This document shows positions 33,814-44,433 of a stretch of 64,000 nucleotides of DNA, in pieces. The stretch comes from Gramella jeungdoensis. Lineage in GTDB: Bacteria; Bacteroidota; Bacteroidia; Flavobacteriales; Flavobacteriaceae. Position 1 is the first letter of the stretch. The number at the start of each line of letters is the position of its first letter. The notes below the pieces were generated by a model. That model worked only from the letters and a program-made list of their open reading frames with translations, had not been told where the DNA came from and ran no database searches. The position numbers and the translations under genes were made by a program. The stretch lies in contig NZ_JAMSCK010000005.1 of NCBI RefSeq assembly GCF_023805255.1, positions 275,447-339,446 of the forward strand, in the 5' to 3' direction.

Positions 33814-34322
33814 TTATTCTTTTTTAAGATTTTTAAATATTTCAATGCTTCCTGCTGAAAAACTTCAATATCTCCCGAATCAATTTCCACATCATATATG
33901 CCATACTCATCCGGTTTGTTTCCGATTTTAACGCCAGCCTTAGTTACAGCTGAAAGTAAAACCGAGGCGGTGGATTTATCTGATAAATGACAAATAAGAA
34001 AATCGAAACCTTCTTCAGCAAAACTTCTAATCGCTTCAGATTTAAACTCTCCCTTCACCGAGATCTCTTTTGGATCAAGAACTGGAACGTCCAGATCTTC
34101 GGGTAAACTTTCCCTTGAGCCACAAACAGCGATACTATAATCCTCTTTCTTTAACGGGACAAGCCTGTAAAAATCTGCCAGATTCCATTTCTCATCCAGG
34201 TTTTCAGCATCAATTATCAAACCGGCTTTTCCTGAAAAATCATTAAAGGGTCTACTTTTTTCACTTAAAGCATGCCGTATCTTTTTTGAAAAGAAATAAC
34301 TTTTCAGTTTACCGGAGATCAT
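33810..34322 (-). CDS. Conserved flavobacterial protein, DUF6913-like
   Basis: 170 residues, no signal peptide or TM segment. It has an alternating alpha/beta pattern with '[20 protein letters not shown]' near residue 33 and '[20 protein letters not shown]' near residue 103. The C-terminal '[20 protein letters not shown]' is well conserved in relatives as I recall them. The DUF6913 name is from memory and moderately sure. Function is unknown. It overlaps dapA by 4 bp and is first in that pair, with a promoter at 34341-34348. Confidence 0.7.
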   Translation of the reverse strand: MISGKLKSYFFSKKIRHALSEKSRPFNDFSGKAGLIIDAENLDEKWNLADFYRLVPLKKEDYSIAVCGSRESLPEDLDVPVLDPKEISVKGEFKSEAIRSFAEEGFDFLICHLSDKSTASVLLSAVTKAGVKIGNKPDEYGIYDVEIDSGDIEVFQQEALKYLKILKKNN

Positions 34323-34340
34323 CTATTAAATTTAGTGGCG

Positions 34341-34348
34341 CAAATGTA
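34341..34348 (-). promoter_or_regulatory. TAnnTTTG promoter element of DUF6913-dapA
   Basis: On the minus strand TACATTTG (34348 to 34341) is followed by the ATG at 34322, a leader of about 13 nt. The nearest upstream TTG is 15 bp away, shorter than the usual -33 spacing. Confidence 0.55.
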
Positions 34349-34442
34349 AATAATTTATGATAACAAGAAAGCAGATAACAGGCTGGGAACATAGGATACC
34401 ATTGGAATTTAACAGCTTTGTTGTTTTTGTGAAATGAGTATA

Positions 34443-35141
34443 TTACACAAGGTTGATCAGCCTGAGTTTCTTTTCCCTTGTCGCATAAAATTGAAATGCC
34501 AGGATTACCGCACTAAACCTCAGAATACATTCTATAAAAAGAACGCTTGTATCCCGAAGATAAAAAGCCGCCATATCCCTAAGAACATCCGAAACAACCA
34601 AAGCCATTACCAGACTTATAAAAAACACCGACTTCCTTGAATAAGAATTCAGGTAATAGATAAGCGCTACAACAGCAAGCACAAGAAGGTTTATGTAATA
34701 AGCTGAATAAAAGCCAAATTCCATAACCCCCGCTAAATGCATCTCCATTTGTTGCAAGTGCTGGAAAAGGAAATAGATATTTACAGCCACCAGAATGAAA
34801 AAGAAAAACAGCATGAACTTATTTGCCGCTTCCCTTTGGGTGTATTTCAGAGCTTCTCTTACAAGGAAAAAATAGGATGCCATGCTGAAGAACATCGCTA
34901 TAAAATAGATTGACCTTTCCTCGCGGAAAAAACTGAAGATAGATGCAACAAGGCTTAGGCCCAGAAAAGCAAATATATTCAAATTGGAAAAATCCAGTCG
35001 TTTATAAAAACCAATAAATAATGGGATGTAAACCAGAAATTCTGTAGTGTTTATCAACCATCCAATCTCAAAGGCCACAGCATACAGATTCAGGATCAGA
35101 ATCGGCAGGCAGACCAGTATAAAGATCCGGCTATATTTCAT
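34443..35141 (-). CDS. YhhN-like multipass membrane protein (second copy)
   Basis: 232 residues from the ATG at 35141. The frame is open to 35234, but the extra 31 residues are not membrane-like and would put the start well before the first TM. About eight hydrophobic segments: 'IFILVCLPILILNLYAVAF' at the start and 'VLIYIPLFIGFY'-type segments later. The C terminus, 'FFISLVMALVVSDVLRDMAA', matches the D-x-x-A region of the protein at 4077-4760. Both resemble YhhN/TMEM86. Role unknown. Confidence 0.65.
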   Translation of the reverse strand: MKYSRIFILVCLPILILNLYAVAFEIGWLINTTEFLVYIPLFIGFYKRLDFSNLNIFAFLGLSLVASIFSFFREERSIYFIAMFFSMASYFFLVREALKYTQREAANKFMLFFFFILVAVNIYFLFQHLQQMEMHLAGVMEFGFYSAYYINLLVLAVVALIYYLNSYSRKSVFFISLVMALVVSDVLRDMAAFYLRDTSVLFIECILRFSAVILAFQFYATREKKLRLINLV

Positions 35142-35288
35142 AGATGTTAAAGTAGGGTGTTTGGGGCACGCAAGATCATCAAATATTAGCAAAAAATCAA
35201 ATAAATACCGATTTTTCACTAATAAAACCACCAAACAGTCCTAAATACTGAGGTTTCCTTAAAAAAGGAAGGCTTGTCACTTTAAAAA

Positions 35289-35966
35289 TCACTCTACGGG
35301 AAAGTCAAAATAAGTATCAGGATAAGGCTCCATTCTATAAGTATAATGCCACCATTCCTCGGGATATGCCCTGAAGCCATATTTACTCATTATATTTTTC
35401 AGCAATTCCCGATTCCTTTTTTGCTCCTCTGTAATCTTAATTGAATTGTGATGAGAGATCTCTCCAAAGAAATCATAAGTACTACCCATATCCACTTCCT
35501 CACAAGTTTCAGCATGGATAATTGTGAGGTCTACGGTACTACCCCGGGAATGTCCAGACCTGGAAGCTATATAACCAAGTTCAAAAAGATTTTTTTTCGA
35601 AACATCGGGATAGAATTGTTGCTTGTTAAGGGTATCACCAGGTTCCCGGGCCCATTCAATAAAATGGTTTACAGCCGTCTGCGGTCTATACGCGTCAAAG
35701 ATCTTGAGCATATAATCCTTACTAATCAATTCCTTCTGAACCTTAGCCAGTGCCTTTGCCGCAGGTTCGCTTAAAATAGCCTGTTCACGTTTATAGCCTT
35801 TTACTGGTTTTCCAATAAAATTATTAGAACCGGCATAACGGATCTCATATACCACTCCGGGAATTTCAGCATCTATATAAACAAAACCATCCGGAAGAGT
35901 ATCAGTCTGTGATAGAAATGCATTAAAAGCTATAAGTGTAAAAAAAAGGAACAGTTTAAATTTCAA
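35289..35966 (-). CDS. ddpX: D-alanyl-D-alanine dipeptidase, VanX/DdpX type (M15D), secreted
   Basis: 225 residues from a TTG start with a signal peptide ending 'FNAFLSQ'. Zinc and catalytic residues of M15D are present: His and Asp in 'SRSGHSRGSTVDLTII' (~135-150) and Glu-x-x-His in 'YPEEWWHYTYRM' (~205-215). The 'KIFDAYRPQTAVNHFIEWA' segment carries the conserved Arg of the DAYRP motif. It splits D-Ala-D-Ala, probably for recycling cell-wall dipeptides. There is no vanH/vanA nearby, so a vancomycin-resistance role is not suggested. Confidence 0.9.
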   Translation of the reverse strand: MKFKLFLFFTLIAFNAFLSQTDTLPDGFVYIDAEIPGVVYEIRYAGSNNFIGKPVKGYKREQAILSEPAAKALAKVQKELISKDYMLKIFDAYRPQTAVNHFIEWAREPGDTLNKQQFYPDVSKKNLFELGYIASRSGHSRGSTVDLTIIHAETCEEVDMGSTYDFFGEISHHNSIKITEEQKRNRELLKNIMSKYGFRAYPEEWWHYTYRMEPYPDTYFDFPVE

Positions 35967-35981
35967 AGCAGGTATTTATTT

Positions 35982-37976
<1,995 letters not shown>

Positions 37977-37993
37977 TTAAAAATCGGTTGGTA

Positions 37994-38665
37994 TTAGTTT
38001 TTTGAAATTTCTAACTGGTTATTAGTAAAAGACAGATGAAAATTTTGCTCCTTATGTTCAAACTCCAGTTTAAAAGGAGACATATAAGCTTCATCATTGG
38101 TAGGAAACCAGTCCTTTAAATGATTATTAATTGTAATAATGAGGCCAGAAGGCTCCCCTATCGCGCAAAACCTTTCATAGTCCCCGTCAAACTTATGCAG
38201 GTCGCATTCAAGGTTAAGCTGTTCAAATTTCTCCTTCACATTATCTGTAACCAGGCCTATCTCGGCAATCCCAACAATATTGGAAGGATTGAAGATCGCC
38301 GATTCCGGTTTACTGAATTCACGGCGGGAAATAAACTCCATAATGTTCTTATCACAGTCATAGAAATAGACCGACATGGCCTGCCAGTTGCTGAAATCTA
38401 TGATTTTCTCTCTATTAAATGGCAGAGCGGCCATTTTGCCCTCTACCCAGGCCAGGGCTTCTTTCTCCTGACAGTCGGGAATATGAAAAGCTATATGATA
38501 AGGAGTAGCGTTTTCTTTATATTCAAATCTTAGAATGGAATAACCCAACACCAGTTCAAAACTTTTCTCGGAGTAATTCCTAACCTCAAAATTCAGTTCA
38601 TCCCGATAGAACTTAAGCTGCTCCTTTATATCATCACTGTAAATAGTAAGCTTCTTTATTTTCAT
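37994..38665 (-). CDS. VOC-superfamily (glyoxalase/bleomycin-resistance fold) protein
   Basis: 223 residues, with two VOC modules. The first opens 'IKKLTIYSDDIKEQLKFYRD' and continues to 'AFHIPDCQEKEALAWVEGKM' and 'YFYDCDKNIMEFISRREF', giving an His/Glu-type metal pocket. The second opens 'NIVGIAEIGLVTDNVKEKFE' and runs to 'AIGEPSGLIITINNHLKDWF'. Enzymes of this fold include dioxygenases, isomerases and drug-binding proteins; nothing here chooses between them. It lies between the LOG-family gene (2-bp gap) and ligA (17-bp gap). Confidence 0.8.
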   Translation of the reverse strand: MKIKKLTIYSDDIKEQLKFYRDELNFEVRNYSEKSFELVLGYSILRFEYKENATPYHIAFHIPDCQEKEALAWVEGKMAALPFNREKIIDFSNWQAMSVYFYDCDKNIMEFISRREFSKPESAIFNPSNIVGIAEIGLVTDNVKEKFEQLNLECDLHKFDGDYERFCAIGEPSGLIITINNHLKDWFPTNDEAYMSPFKLEFEHKEQNFHLSFTNNQLEISKN

Positions 38666-38667
38666 GA

Positions 38668-39270
38668 TCAGGTCTGGTTTTTATTCATCCATTTCGGAAC
38701 CGGTTTTGGCTCAAATTTTCTCATCTTATCAAGCAGCTTTTCAAAATCGTCAGAAACCAGAAGAATATCCAGATTATCCTGCTTAAGCAGGCCTTTAGAG
38801 GTCATTTTCTGAAGCATATTGATAAGATCTTCATAAAAACCACCAATATTCAACAGGCCAATTGGTTTTCTATGCAATCCCAACTGGGCCCAGGTTACAA
38901 TTTCAAAGAGTTCTTCAAAGGTTCCAAAGCCTCCGGGCAAAGCCACAAAGCCATCACTAAGTTCGTTCATGGCAAGTTTGCGTTCATGCATATCGTTAGT
39001 AGTAACCAGTTTATCCAGACCGGTATGAACCACTTCCTTTGTCTTTAAAAAATCGGGAATCACCCCGGTTACCTTACCTCCATGATCCATTACTCCTTTA
39101 GCCACCTGACCCATCAGACCAAGCTTACTTCCTCCGTAAACAAGCCTGATTTCATTTTGAGCAATTATCTTTCCTGCTTCATACGCGGTTTGATAAATCT
39201 CAGGATCATTACCATCACTACTGGCACAGAAAATGGCCAGGTTATGGATATTATTCAATCTACTACTCAT
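38668..39270 (-). CDS. LOG-family (TIGR00730) nucleoside 5'-monophosphate phosphoribohydrolase-like protein
   Basis: 200 residues with the two family signatures: 'LVYGGSKLGLMGQVAKGVMD' (~38-57) and the PGGxGTxxE motif in 'FVALPGGFGTFEELFEIVTW' (~107-126), which holds the catalytic Arg/Glu region. Relatives release free cytokinins or purine bases from nucleotide monophosphates; bacterial members may simply recycle nucleotides (compare PpnN/YgdH). It is separated from prmC by only 5 bp. Cytokinin activity should not be assumed. Confidence 0.88.
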   Translation of the reverse strand: MSSRLNNIHNLAIFCASSDGNDPEIYQTAYEAGKIIAQNEIRLVYGGSKLGLMGQVAKGVMDHGGKVTGVIPDFLKTKEVVHTGLDKLVTTNDMHERKLAMNELSDGFVALPGGFGTFEELFEIVTWAQLGLHRKPIGLLNIGGFYEDLINMLQKMTSKGLLKQDNLDILLVSDDFEKLLDKMRKFEPKPVPKWMNKNQT

Positions 39271-39275
39271 ATTAG

Positions 39276-40124
39276 CTATTTCTTAATCCCTTTCAGCATT
39301 CGGAAGTTCCCAAAAATATCCTTTTTCAACTCGGTTTCAAAACCAGAACTCTCAACCAGCGCTTTTGTCTCTTCAGCAAGATACTGGTTAATTTCAAAAT
39401 ATAGACACCCCCCGGGATTCAGAGCATGCTGTGCAAGACTGGTAATCTTGCTGTAAAATATCAAAGGATCAGTGTCTTTAACATACAAAGCAGTTTCGGG
39501 TTCGTGGTCCAGTACATTCCTTTGCATATCCTTTTTCTCAATTTCTCTCACATATGGAGGGTTCGAGACAATAATATCGAACTTCTGTTTCAGATCTTCC
39601 GTTTGCAGAATATCCTTTTTCTCAAAATTAGCCTTCACATGATTTTCCCTTGCATTCTCTTCTGCCAGTTTCAGGGCTTTTTCAGATATATCAAAGGCAA
39701 CAACTTCAGCATTTCCAATAGCTTTCTTAAGACTAACCGCTATACATCCGCTACCTGTTCCGATATCCAGAATTCTAATTGGCTTACTAACATTCCTAAA
39801 TTCCGACACTATCCACTCTACCAGTTCTTCTGTCTCAGGCCTCGGAATAAGGACATGCTCATTCACTTTGAATTTCATTCCAAAGAACTCCTCTTTCCCC
39901 GTAATATGCTGTATTGGCTCATGATCCTTTAATCGAAGTAGAGCGTGTTCAAACCATGCTTTCTGTTCTTCCGAAACCTCAAAATCTCTATTTAACGCGG
40001 TTTCCAATCTGGTCATTCCTAAATACTCTTCGGTAAGAATATGGAAGAATGATTCAATTTCAGTTGTAGGATAATCATCCTTTAACTGATCTATAAACTG
40101 TATTTTTAACTGGGAAAGAAGCAT
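39276..40124 (-). CDS. prmC: Release factor glutamine N5-methyltransferase
   Basis: 282 residues. PrmC methylates the GGQ glutamine of RF1/RF2. The N-terminal helical domain includes 'LLRLKDHEPIQHITGKEEFF' (the conserved P-x-Q-Y/H-I-x-G). The SAM site is 'RILDIGTGSGCIAVSLKKAI' (~115-134), and the substrate Gln-binding motif NPPY lies in 'FDIIVSNPPYVREIEKKD'. 'PGGCLYFEINQYLAE' is typical of the C terminus. It is the first gene of the prmC-LOG-VOC-ligA run. Confidence 0.95.
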   Translation of the reverse strand: MLLSQLKIQFIDQLKDDYPTTEIESFFHILTEEYLGMTRLETALNRDFEVSEEQKAWFEHALLRLKDHEPIQHITGKEEFFGMKFKVNEHVLIPRPETEELVEWIVSEFRNVSKPIRILDIGTGSGCIAVSLKKAIGNAEVVAFDISEKALKLAEENARENHVKANFEKKDILQTEDLKQKFDIIVSNPPYVREIEKKDMQRNVLDHEPETALYVKDTDPLIFYSKITSLAQHALNPGGCLYFEINQYLAEETKALVESSGFETELKKDIFGNFRMLKGIKK

Positions 40125-40197
40125 TTTAAAGCTGAAAGTTTAAAGTTTAAAGACTTGCCTAAAGCTGATTGCTGGAAGCTTATAGCTAACTTAAAGC

Positions 40198-40683
40198 TCA
40201 CAACTCTTTAGTCATAAAGACAGTGCAATTATAGTGACCTGTATTCCCAAGAGGTTTTTCAATCACTTCAAATCCATTCTTATCATATAATTTACGGGCA
40301 TTTTCCATATACGGCAGTGTTTCGATATAGCACTTTTTGAAGCCTTTATTTTTTCCAAATTCAAGACAGCGGGTGATCATCGCGGTTCCAATTCCTCTCC
40401 CTCTGGACTCGGGCAGAAAATACATCTTTTGGAGTTCGCATATCTCATCTTCCATTCCGGTTAAAGGTGCAATTCCTGCTCCACCTATTATTTTTGAACC
40501 TTCTTCCACTACAAAGTATACACTTTTGTCATTTTCATAGGTTCGGGTCATATCATCCAGTGCCTTATCTTCATATGCCGTCCCCACTTTAGGAACACCC
40601 ATTTCAACAAGCACGCTCCTTATTAGCTCTTTAACCTGCTGATTGTCTTCGGGTTTTATCTCCCGAATTTTCCATGTATTCAT
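40198..40683 (-). CDS. GNAT-family N-acetyltransferase
   Basis: 161 residues, one GNAT domain. The acetyl-CoA site is 'LPESRGRGIGTAMITRCLEF' (Q/R-x-x-G-x-G/A, ~91-110), with 'KCYIETLPYMENARKLYDKN' giving the motif B region before 'GFEVIEKPLGNTGHYNCTVF'. It is divergent from ribD with only 28 bp between start codons, so the two share a promoter region. Acetyl acceptor unknown. Confidence 0.88.
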   Translation of the reverse strand: MNTWKIREIKPEDNQQVKELIRSVLVEMGVPKVGTAYEDKALDDMTRTYENDKSVYFVVEEGSKIIGGAGIAPLTGMEDEICELQKMYFLPESRGRGIGTAMITRCLEFGKNKGFKKCYIETLPYMENARKLYDKNGFEVIEKPLGNTGHYNCTVFMTKEL

Positions 40684-40699
40684 TCTGCCTAATTAATTC

Positions 40700-40707
40700 T
40701 ATTTTTG
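40700..40707 (+). promoter_or_regulatory. TAnnTTTG promoter element of ribD
   Basis: TATTTTTG ends at 40707 and the GTG start begins at 40712, so transcription should begin at or next to the start codon. No FMN riboswitch could fit. Confidence 0.6.
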
Positions 40708-40711
40708 TGAG

Positions 40712-41770
40712 GTGAATATAAGCGAAAAATACATAAAACGCTGCATAGAACTCGCCCGAAACGGACTTGGAACTACCTACCCGAATCCTATGGTTGGAAG
40801 CGTGATCGTACATGATGGAAAGATCATAGGAGAAGGCTGGCACAGAAAGGCCGGAGAACCCCATGCCGAGGTGAATGCGATCAGCTCAGTGAAAGATGAA
40901 GGTCTTCTGAAAGATGCAACTATTTATGTAAGTCTTGAACCCTGCAGCCATTTTGGAAAAACACCCCCCTGCAGTGACCTTATTATAGACAAAGGAATTA
41001 AAAAAGTGGTCATCGGGACTATGGATCCTTTTGCTAAGGTTGCAGGTCGTGGAATCAAAAAACTGATGGATGCCGGTTGCAAAGTAAAAGTTGGAGTACT
41101 TGAAGAAGAATGCCTGGAACTAAACAAACGCTTCTTCACTTTTCATAATAAAAAGCGCCCTTATATAATCCTGAAATGGGCACAGACCCAGGATGGTTTT
41201 ATCGCCCCTCAAACAAAAGCAGAAAAGAAACCGGTTTGGATCACCAATAAATATTCGGGGACCCTGGTTCATAAATGGCGAAGCGAAGAGGCAGCGATAC
41301 TGGTAGGCACCAAGACGGTGCTGGAAGATAATCCAAATTTGAACGTAAGAAAATGGATAGGACAAGATCCAGTGCGGGTGATTATCGACAGGGAACTAAA
41401 GATCCCCCAGGACACTTCAGTATATAACCGAAACCAGAAAACGATCGTTATTTGCCACAAAAAATCTGAAGTCTTTGAGGATGAAAACCTCATTTTTGAG
41501 GAGATAAATTTTTCAGAGAATATTGCTAGGGATATCTGCGATATACTTTATAAACATGAGCTGCAATCACTTATTATTGAAGGAGGAACAAGAACCTTAC
41601 AGCAATTCATTGACAGCGGTCTCTGGGATGAAGCCAGAATTTTTACAGGAAAGACACGTTTTACAGCAGGAACCAAGGCTCCTCTTTTGAATGGAAAACT
41701 GGAGGAAGAGGTGCTGATTGGAAGTGATAATTTAAAAATTTACAGAAATGATCAAAGCGATAATTTTTGA
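40712..41770 (+). CDS. ribD: Bifunctional riboflavin biosynthesis deaminase/reductase RibD
   Basis: 352 residues, starting at GTG with no ATG alternative. The N-terminal deaminase (~1-145) has the zinc site 'PHAEVNAI' (His, catalytic Glu) and 'PCSHFGKTPPCSDLI' (two Cys), plus 'TTYPNPMVGSVIVHDG'. The C-terminal reductase (~150-350) includes 'KWAQTQDGFIA', 'EAAILVGTKTVLEDNPNLNV' and 'LIIEGGTRTLQQFIDSGLWD'. It performs the second and third steps of riboflavin synthesis. It overlaps the HAD gene by 23 bp and starts the ribD-HAD-EamA-YigZ run. Confidence 0.96.
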   Translation: MNISEKYIKRCIELARNGLGTTYPNPMVGSVIVHDGKIIGEGWHRKAGEPHAEVNAISSVKDEGLLKDATIYVSLEPCSHFGKTPPCSDLIIDKGIKKVVIGTMDPFAKVAGRGIKKLMDAGCKVKVGVLEEECLELNKRFFTFHNKKRPYIILKWAQTQDGFIAPQTKAEKKPVWITNKYSGTLVHKWRSEEAAILVGTKTVLEDNPNLNVRKWIGQDPVRVIIDRELKIPQDTSVYNRNQKTIVICHKKSEVFEDENLIFEEINFSENIARDICDILYKHELQSLIIEGGTRTLQQFIDSGLWDEARIFTGKTRFTAGTKAPLLNGKLEEEVLIGSDNLKIYRNDQSDNF

Positions 41771-42356
41771 TTTTGGGGATGTTTTTATCAGTTTAGATAA
41801 AGCAGCCACAACCAATAAACTCAAGGAGATTGATATAAATGAACTGCCGGAATCTCTTATGGCAAAAAACAGGGAATACGAACAGGGGTTTGTAACCTCC
41901 GATGAAATTTCAGACCATTATACAACTGAATTCCCCCAGCTAAATTCGGAGGACTTTTTGAATGCATGGAATTCCATTTTGCTGGAATTTCCTGAATATA
42001 AATTCAGATTTATCCAGAAACTCTCCCAGGAAAAGGATTATAAGCTCATTTTGCTCAGCAACACCAATGAAAATCATATTGAATACATAAAGAACAATGT
42101 CCCATTTTTTGAAGATTTCAGGGATTGTTTTGACGCCTTCTACCTTTCTCACGAGATAGGGCTGCGAAAACCAGATCCCGAAATATTTGAATTCGTACTG
42201 GAACAGCATGATCTTAAGCCTGAAAACTGCCTATTTATTGACGACACGCCAGAGCATATCGAATCGGCTGCCAGCCTAGGTTTTCATACCTGGAATCTTG
42301 AGCCCACCCGGGAAGACGTTATAGATCTTTTTACTACTAAAAGCGATTTATTTTGA
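41748..42356 (+). CDS. HAD-superfamily phosphatase (subfamily IA variant 3)
   Basis: 202 residues. Motif I is 'IFDFGDVFIS', so the second Asp of the usual DxD is replaced by Gly, as in YihX-like HAD-IA enzymes. Motif II is 'LILLSNTNENHI' (Ser/Asn), motif III Lys in 'EIGLRKPDPEIFEFVL', motif IV 'CLFIDDTPEHIESAASLGF'. A helical cap lies at ~20-80. It would remove phosphate from a small metabolite. Its place after ribD hints at the unassigned pyrimidine phosphatase step of riboflavin synthesis, but that is inference only. Confidence 0.85.
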   Translation: MIKAIIFDFGDVFISLDKAATTNKLKEIDINELPESLMAKNREYEQGFVTSDEISDHYTTEFPQLNSEDFLNAWNSILLEFPEYKFRFIQKLSQEKDYKLILLSNTNENHIEYIKNNVPFFEDFRDCFDAFYLSHEIGLRKPDPEIFEFVLEQHDLKPENCLFIDDTPEHIESAASLGFHTWNLEPTREDVIDLFTTKSDLF

Positions 42357-43225
42357 TCTACCTGCTTCTAAGTGTATTATCATCTACCATAATTTTTGTG
42401 GTATTCAGGCTCTATACCAGATTCAATGTTAATACGCTTCAGGCGATTATTGTTAATTATTTTATAGCCTGTATGGTTGGTTTCTTCGGCTATATTGAAG
42501 GTTCCGATTTCACCAATGTTCCATCTGAAAACTGGTTCCCCGGGGCCCTCATGCTAGGAGCTCTTTTTATAACCGTTTTCAATCTTGCAGCCATTACCAC
42601 ACAAAAAAGTGGACTTTCTGTAGTTGCCGTGGCCACAAAAATGTCGGTCGCAATTCCGGTACTATGTGGAATTTTCCTTTACAAGGAAAGTACAGGAGCC
42701 CTGAAGCTTACAGGAATTGTACTCGCCCTGGTAGCTGTTTACCTCACTTCAATTAAAACAAGAGAGGGACTTAATATAAAGAGCAAAAACCTGATTTTCC
42801 CACTGTTAGTCTTTCTTGGAAGCGGTATTATAGACACCAGCCTTAAATATCTTGAGACCAGTTATGTTGCCGAAGAAGACGTTGGACTCTTTTCTTCTAC
42901 CATTTTTGCAACAGCGGGAACACTTGGGGTTTTAATTTTAACAGGCCAGGCGATTTTAGGGAAGCTTAAGATCACCTGGCGGAATATACTTGGTGGAATT
43001 GCACTTGGAATTCCCAATTATTATTCCATCTATTTCCTGGTTATGGCTCTGCGCAGTCACGGGTTTGAAAGCTCCACCATTTTTACCATAAATCACGTAG
43101 CTATTGTTACGCTTTCTACGATTACCGGAATCATTCTTTTCCGTGAAAGACTTTTAAGAAAAAACTGGATAGGGCTTGCAATTGCAGTTATTAGTATTAT
43201 CCTGGTAGCAAACTCTGCGATATGA
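42353..43225 (+). CDS. EamA/DMT-superfamily transporter
   Basis: 290 residues, about ten TM segments arranged as two EamA halves. 'ALMLGALFITVFNLAAITTQ' and 'VVAVATKMSVAIPVLCGIFL' lie in the first half. 'AIVTLSTITGIILFRERLLR' followed by 'NWIGLAIAVISIILVANSAI' closes the second; the 'E.......G..LI..G' end pattern is typical. The start is a TTG overlapping the HAD stop (TTGA), and the stop overlaps the next ATG (ATGA), so expression is coupled on both sides. Substrate unknown. Confidence 0.85.
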   Translation: MIYLLLSVLSSTIIFVVFRLYTRFNVNTLQAIIVNYFIACMVGFFGYIEGSDFTNVPSENWFPGALMLGALFITVFNLAAITTQKSGLSVVAVATKMSVAIPVLCGIFLYKESTGALKLTGIVLALVAVYLTSIKTREGLNIKSKNLIFPLLVFLGSGIIDTSLKYLETSYVAEEDVGLFSSTIFATAGTLGVLILTGQAILGKLKITWRNILGGIALGIPNYYSIYFLVMALRSHGFESSTIFTINHVAIVTLSTITGIILFRERLLRKNWIGLAIAVISIILVANSAI

Positions 43226-43836
43226 AAGATACATATCAAAGTATCACCAAAGCTTCGCCCGAAGTCCTTTTTAAGGACAGGAATTCAAAATTTTTTGGAT
43301 ATGCCTTCCCCATAAAAACGGAAGAAGAAGCGAACGAATATATTGAAGAATTAAAATCAAAACACCATAAGGCTCGGCACTGGTGCTATGCATGGCAACT
43401 GGGAAAGGAAGAAGAGAATTATCGCTACAGAGCAAATGATGACGGAGAACCTTCAAATTCGGCCGGAATGCCAATTTACGGACAGATACAATCTTTTGAT
43501 GTTACCAATATACTCGTAGTTGTGGTGCGGTATTTTGGCGGTGTCAAACTTGGTGTCGGCGGACTTATAAATGCATATAAGACTGCAGCACAAATGGCAC
43601 TGGAAGAATCAGACATTATTAAAAGGACTATCGATGAAGTTTTTGTGGTGAAATTTGACTATCCAGAAATGAACAAGGTGATGCAGGTGATCAAACAGAA
43701 TAACCTGAATGTAATAGATCAAAAACTGGAAATTGACTGCAAAATCTATATCTCGGTGAGAAAAAATGATGCAGAACAGATCTATTCTAAATTTGACAAT
43801 ACCTATAAAGTAGAAATCACAAAACTGAAGGATTAA
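43222..43836 (+). CDS. YigZ/IMPACT-family protein
   Basis: 204 residues. UPF0029 N-terminal domain (~1-125): 'SKFFGYAFPIKTEEEANEYI', 'HKARHWCYAWQLG', 'NDDGEPSNSAGMPIYGQIQS' and the family signature 'VVVVRYFGGVKLGVGGLINA'. A small C-terminal ferredoxin-like domain follows. Eukaryotic IMPACT modulates GCN2; bacterial members bind nucleic acid or ribosomes, with uncertain roles. It overlaps the EamA gene by 4 bp and is convergent with the thioesterase gene (4-bp overlap of stops). Confidence 0.9.
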   Translation: MKDTYQSITKASPEVLFKDRNSKFFGYAFPIKTEEEANEYIEELKSKHHKARHWCYAWQLGKEEENYRYRANDDGEPSNSAGMPIYGQIQSFDVTNILVVVVRYFGGVKLGVGGLINAYKTAAQMALEESDIIKRTIDEVFVVKFDYPEMNKVMQVIKQNNLNVIDQKLEIDCKIYISVRKNDAEQIYSKFDNTYKVEITKLKD

Positions 43837-44231
43837 TCCTGCAGCTTTTCCAAAATATATTTAGGACAACGAATAGGCTTCCTGGTTTTTGCATCCATAA
43901 AGACCAAAACCGAGGTCGCCGTAGTAACCAAATCACCATTTGAGTTAAACACCGAATAGTCGAAGGTAATTTTAACATTTGGCAACTCCTGCAAACGCGT
44001 TTCTACCTTAAGGTTCTCATGAAAAGTGACCGGTTTGTGATATTTCAATTTTAATTCGAATACCGGCAACATTACTCCCTCTTCTTCCATACTTTTGTAC
44101 GAGATCCCGAGTGACTCTAACCAGTCAATACGGGCCATTTCAAGGTATTGAGGATAATTTCCATGATGCACCACACCCATTTGATCGGTTTCGGCATATC
44201 GGACTTTAACAAAAGTTTCGTGTGATTTCAT
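43833..44231 (-). CDS. 4HBT-type acyl-CoA thioesterase (YbgC-like)
   Basis: 132 residues, single hotdog domain. The family motif 'VRYAETDQMGVVHHGNYPQY' has the catalytic Asp and the downstream His/Tyr, followed by 'FEMARIDWLESLGISY'-like sequence (here LEMARIDWLESLG). It would hydrolyse short or medium acyl-CoA esters in the cytoplasm. It is divergent from dnaA; the shared 202-bp gap is AT-rich. This thioesterase-dnaA pairing is common in flavobacteria as I recall. Confidence 0.9.
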   Translation of the reverse strand: MKSHETFVKVRYAETDQMGVVHHGNYPQYLEMARIDWLESLGISYKSMEEEGVMLPVFELKLKYHKPVTFHENLKVETRLQELPNVKITFDYSVFNSNGDLVTTATSVLVFMDAKTRKPIRCPKYILEKLQD

Positions 44232-44433
44232 GCAAAAAAAATAGCCTTTTTGAGAAAGGTTTTTTATCTTCAGGCTCGGAAGTAAGTATGCATAAAATTT
44301 TCTTAAAATTCAACCCCAAAATGGTTTTTTTTTTACATTTTTTGTTCACATATTTGTTCCGCTCGAGTTGGGAAAATCAATTGCCCGGCTTCCAATAGAA
44401 CTTACTACTAACCTAAACTAAGTTTAACTAATA

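Noticed and set aside
35289..35966. Vancomycin-resistance gene vanX
   Set aside because: The protein is VanX-like, but no vanH, vanA or regulator genes are nearby, and it has a signal peptide. Cell-wall turnover is the simpler reading.
44232..44433. Chromosomal origin next to dnaA
   Set aside because: Only one weak DnaA-box-like sequence (TTGTTCACA) was seen, with no cluster. Flavobacterial origins need not adjoin dnaA.
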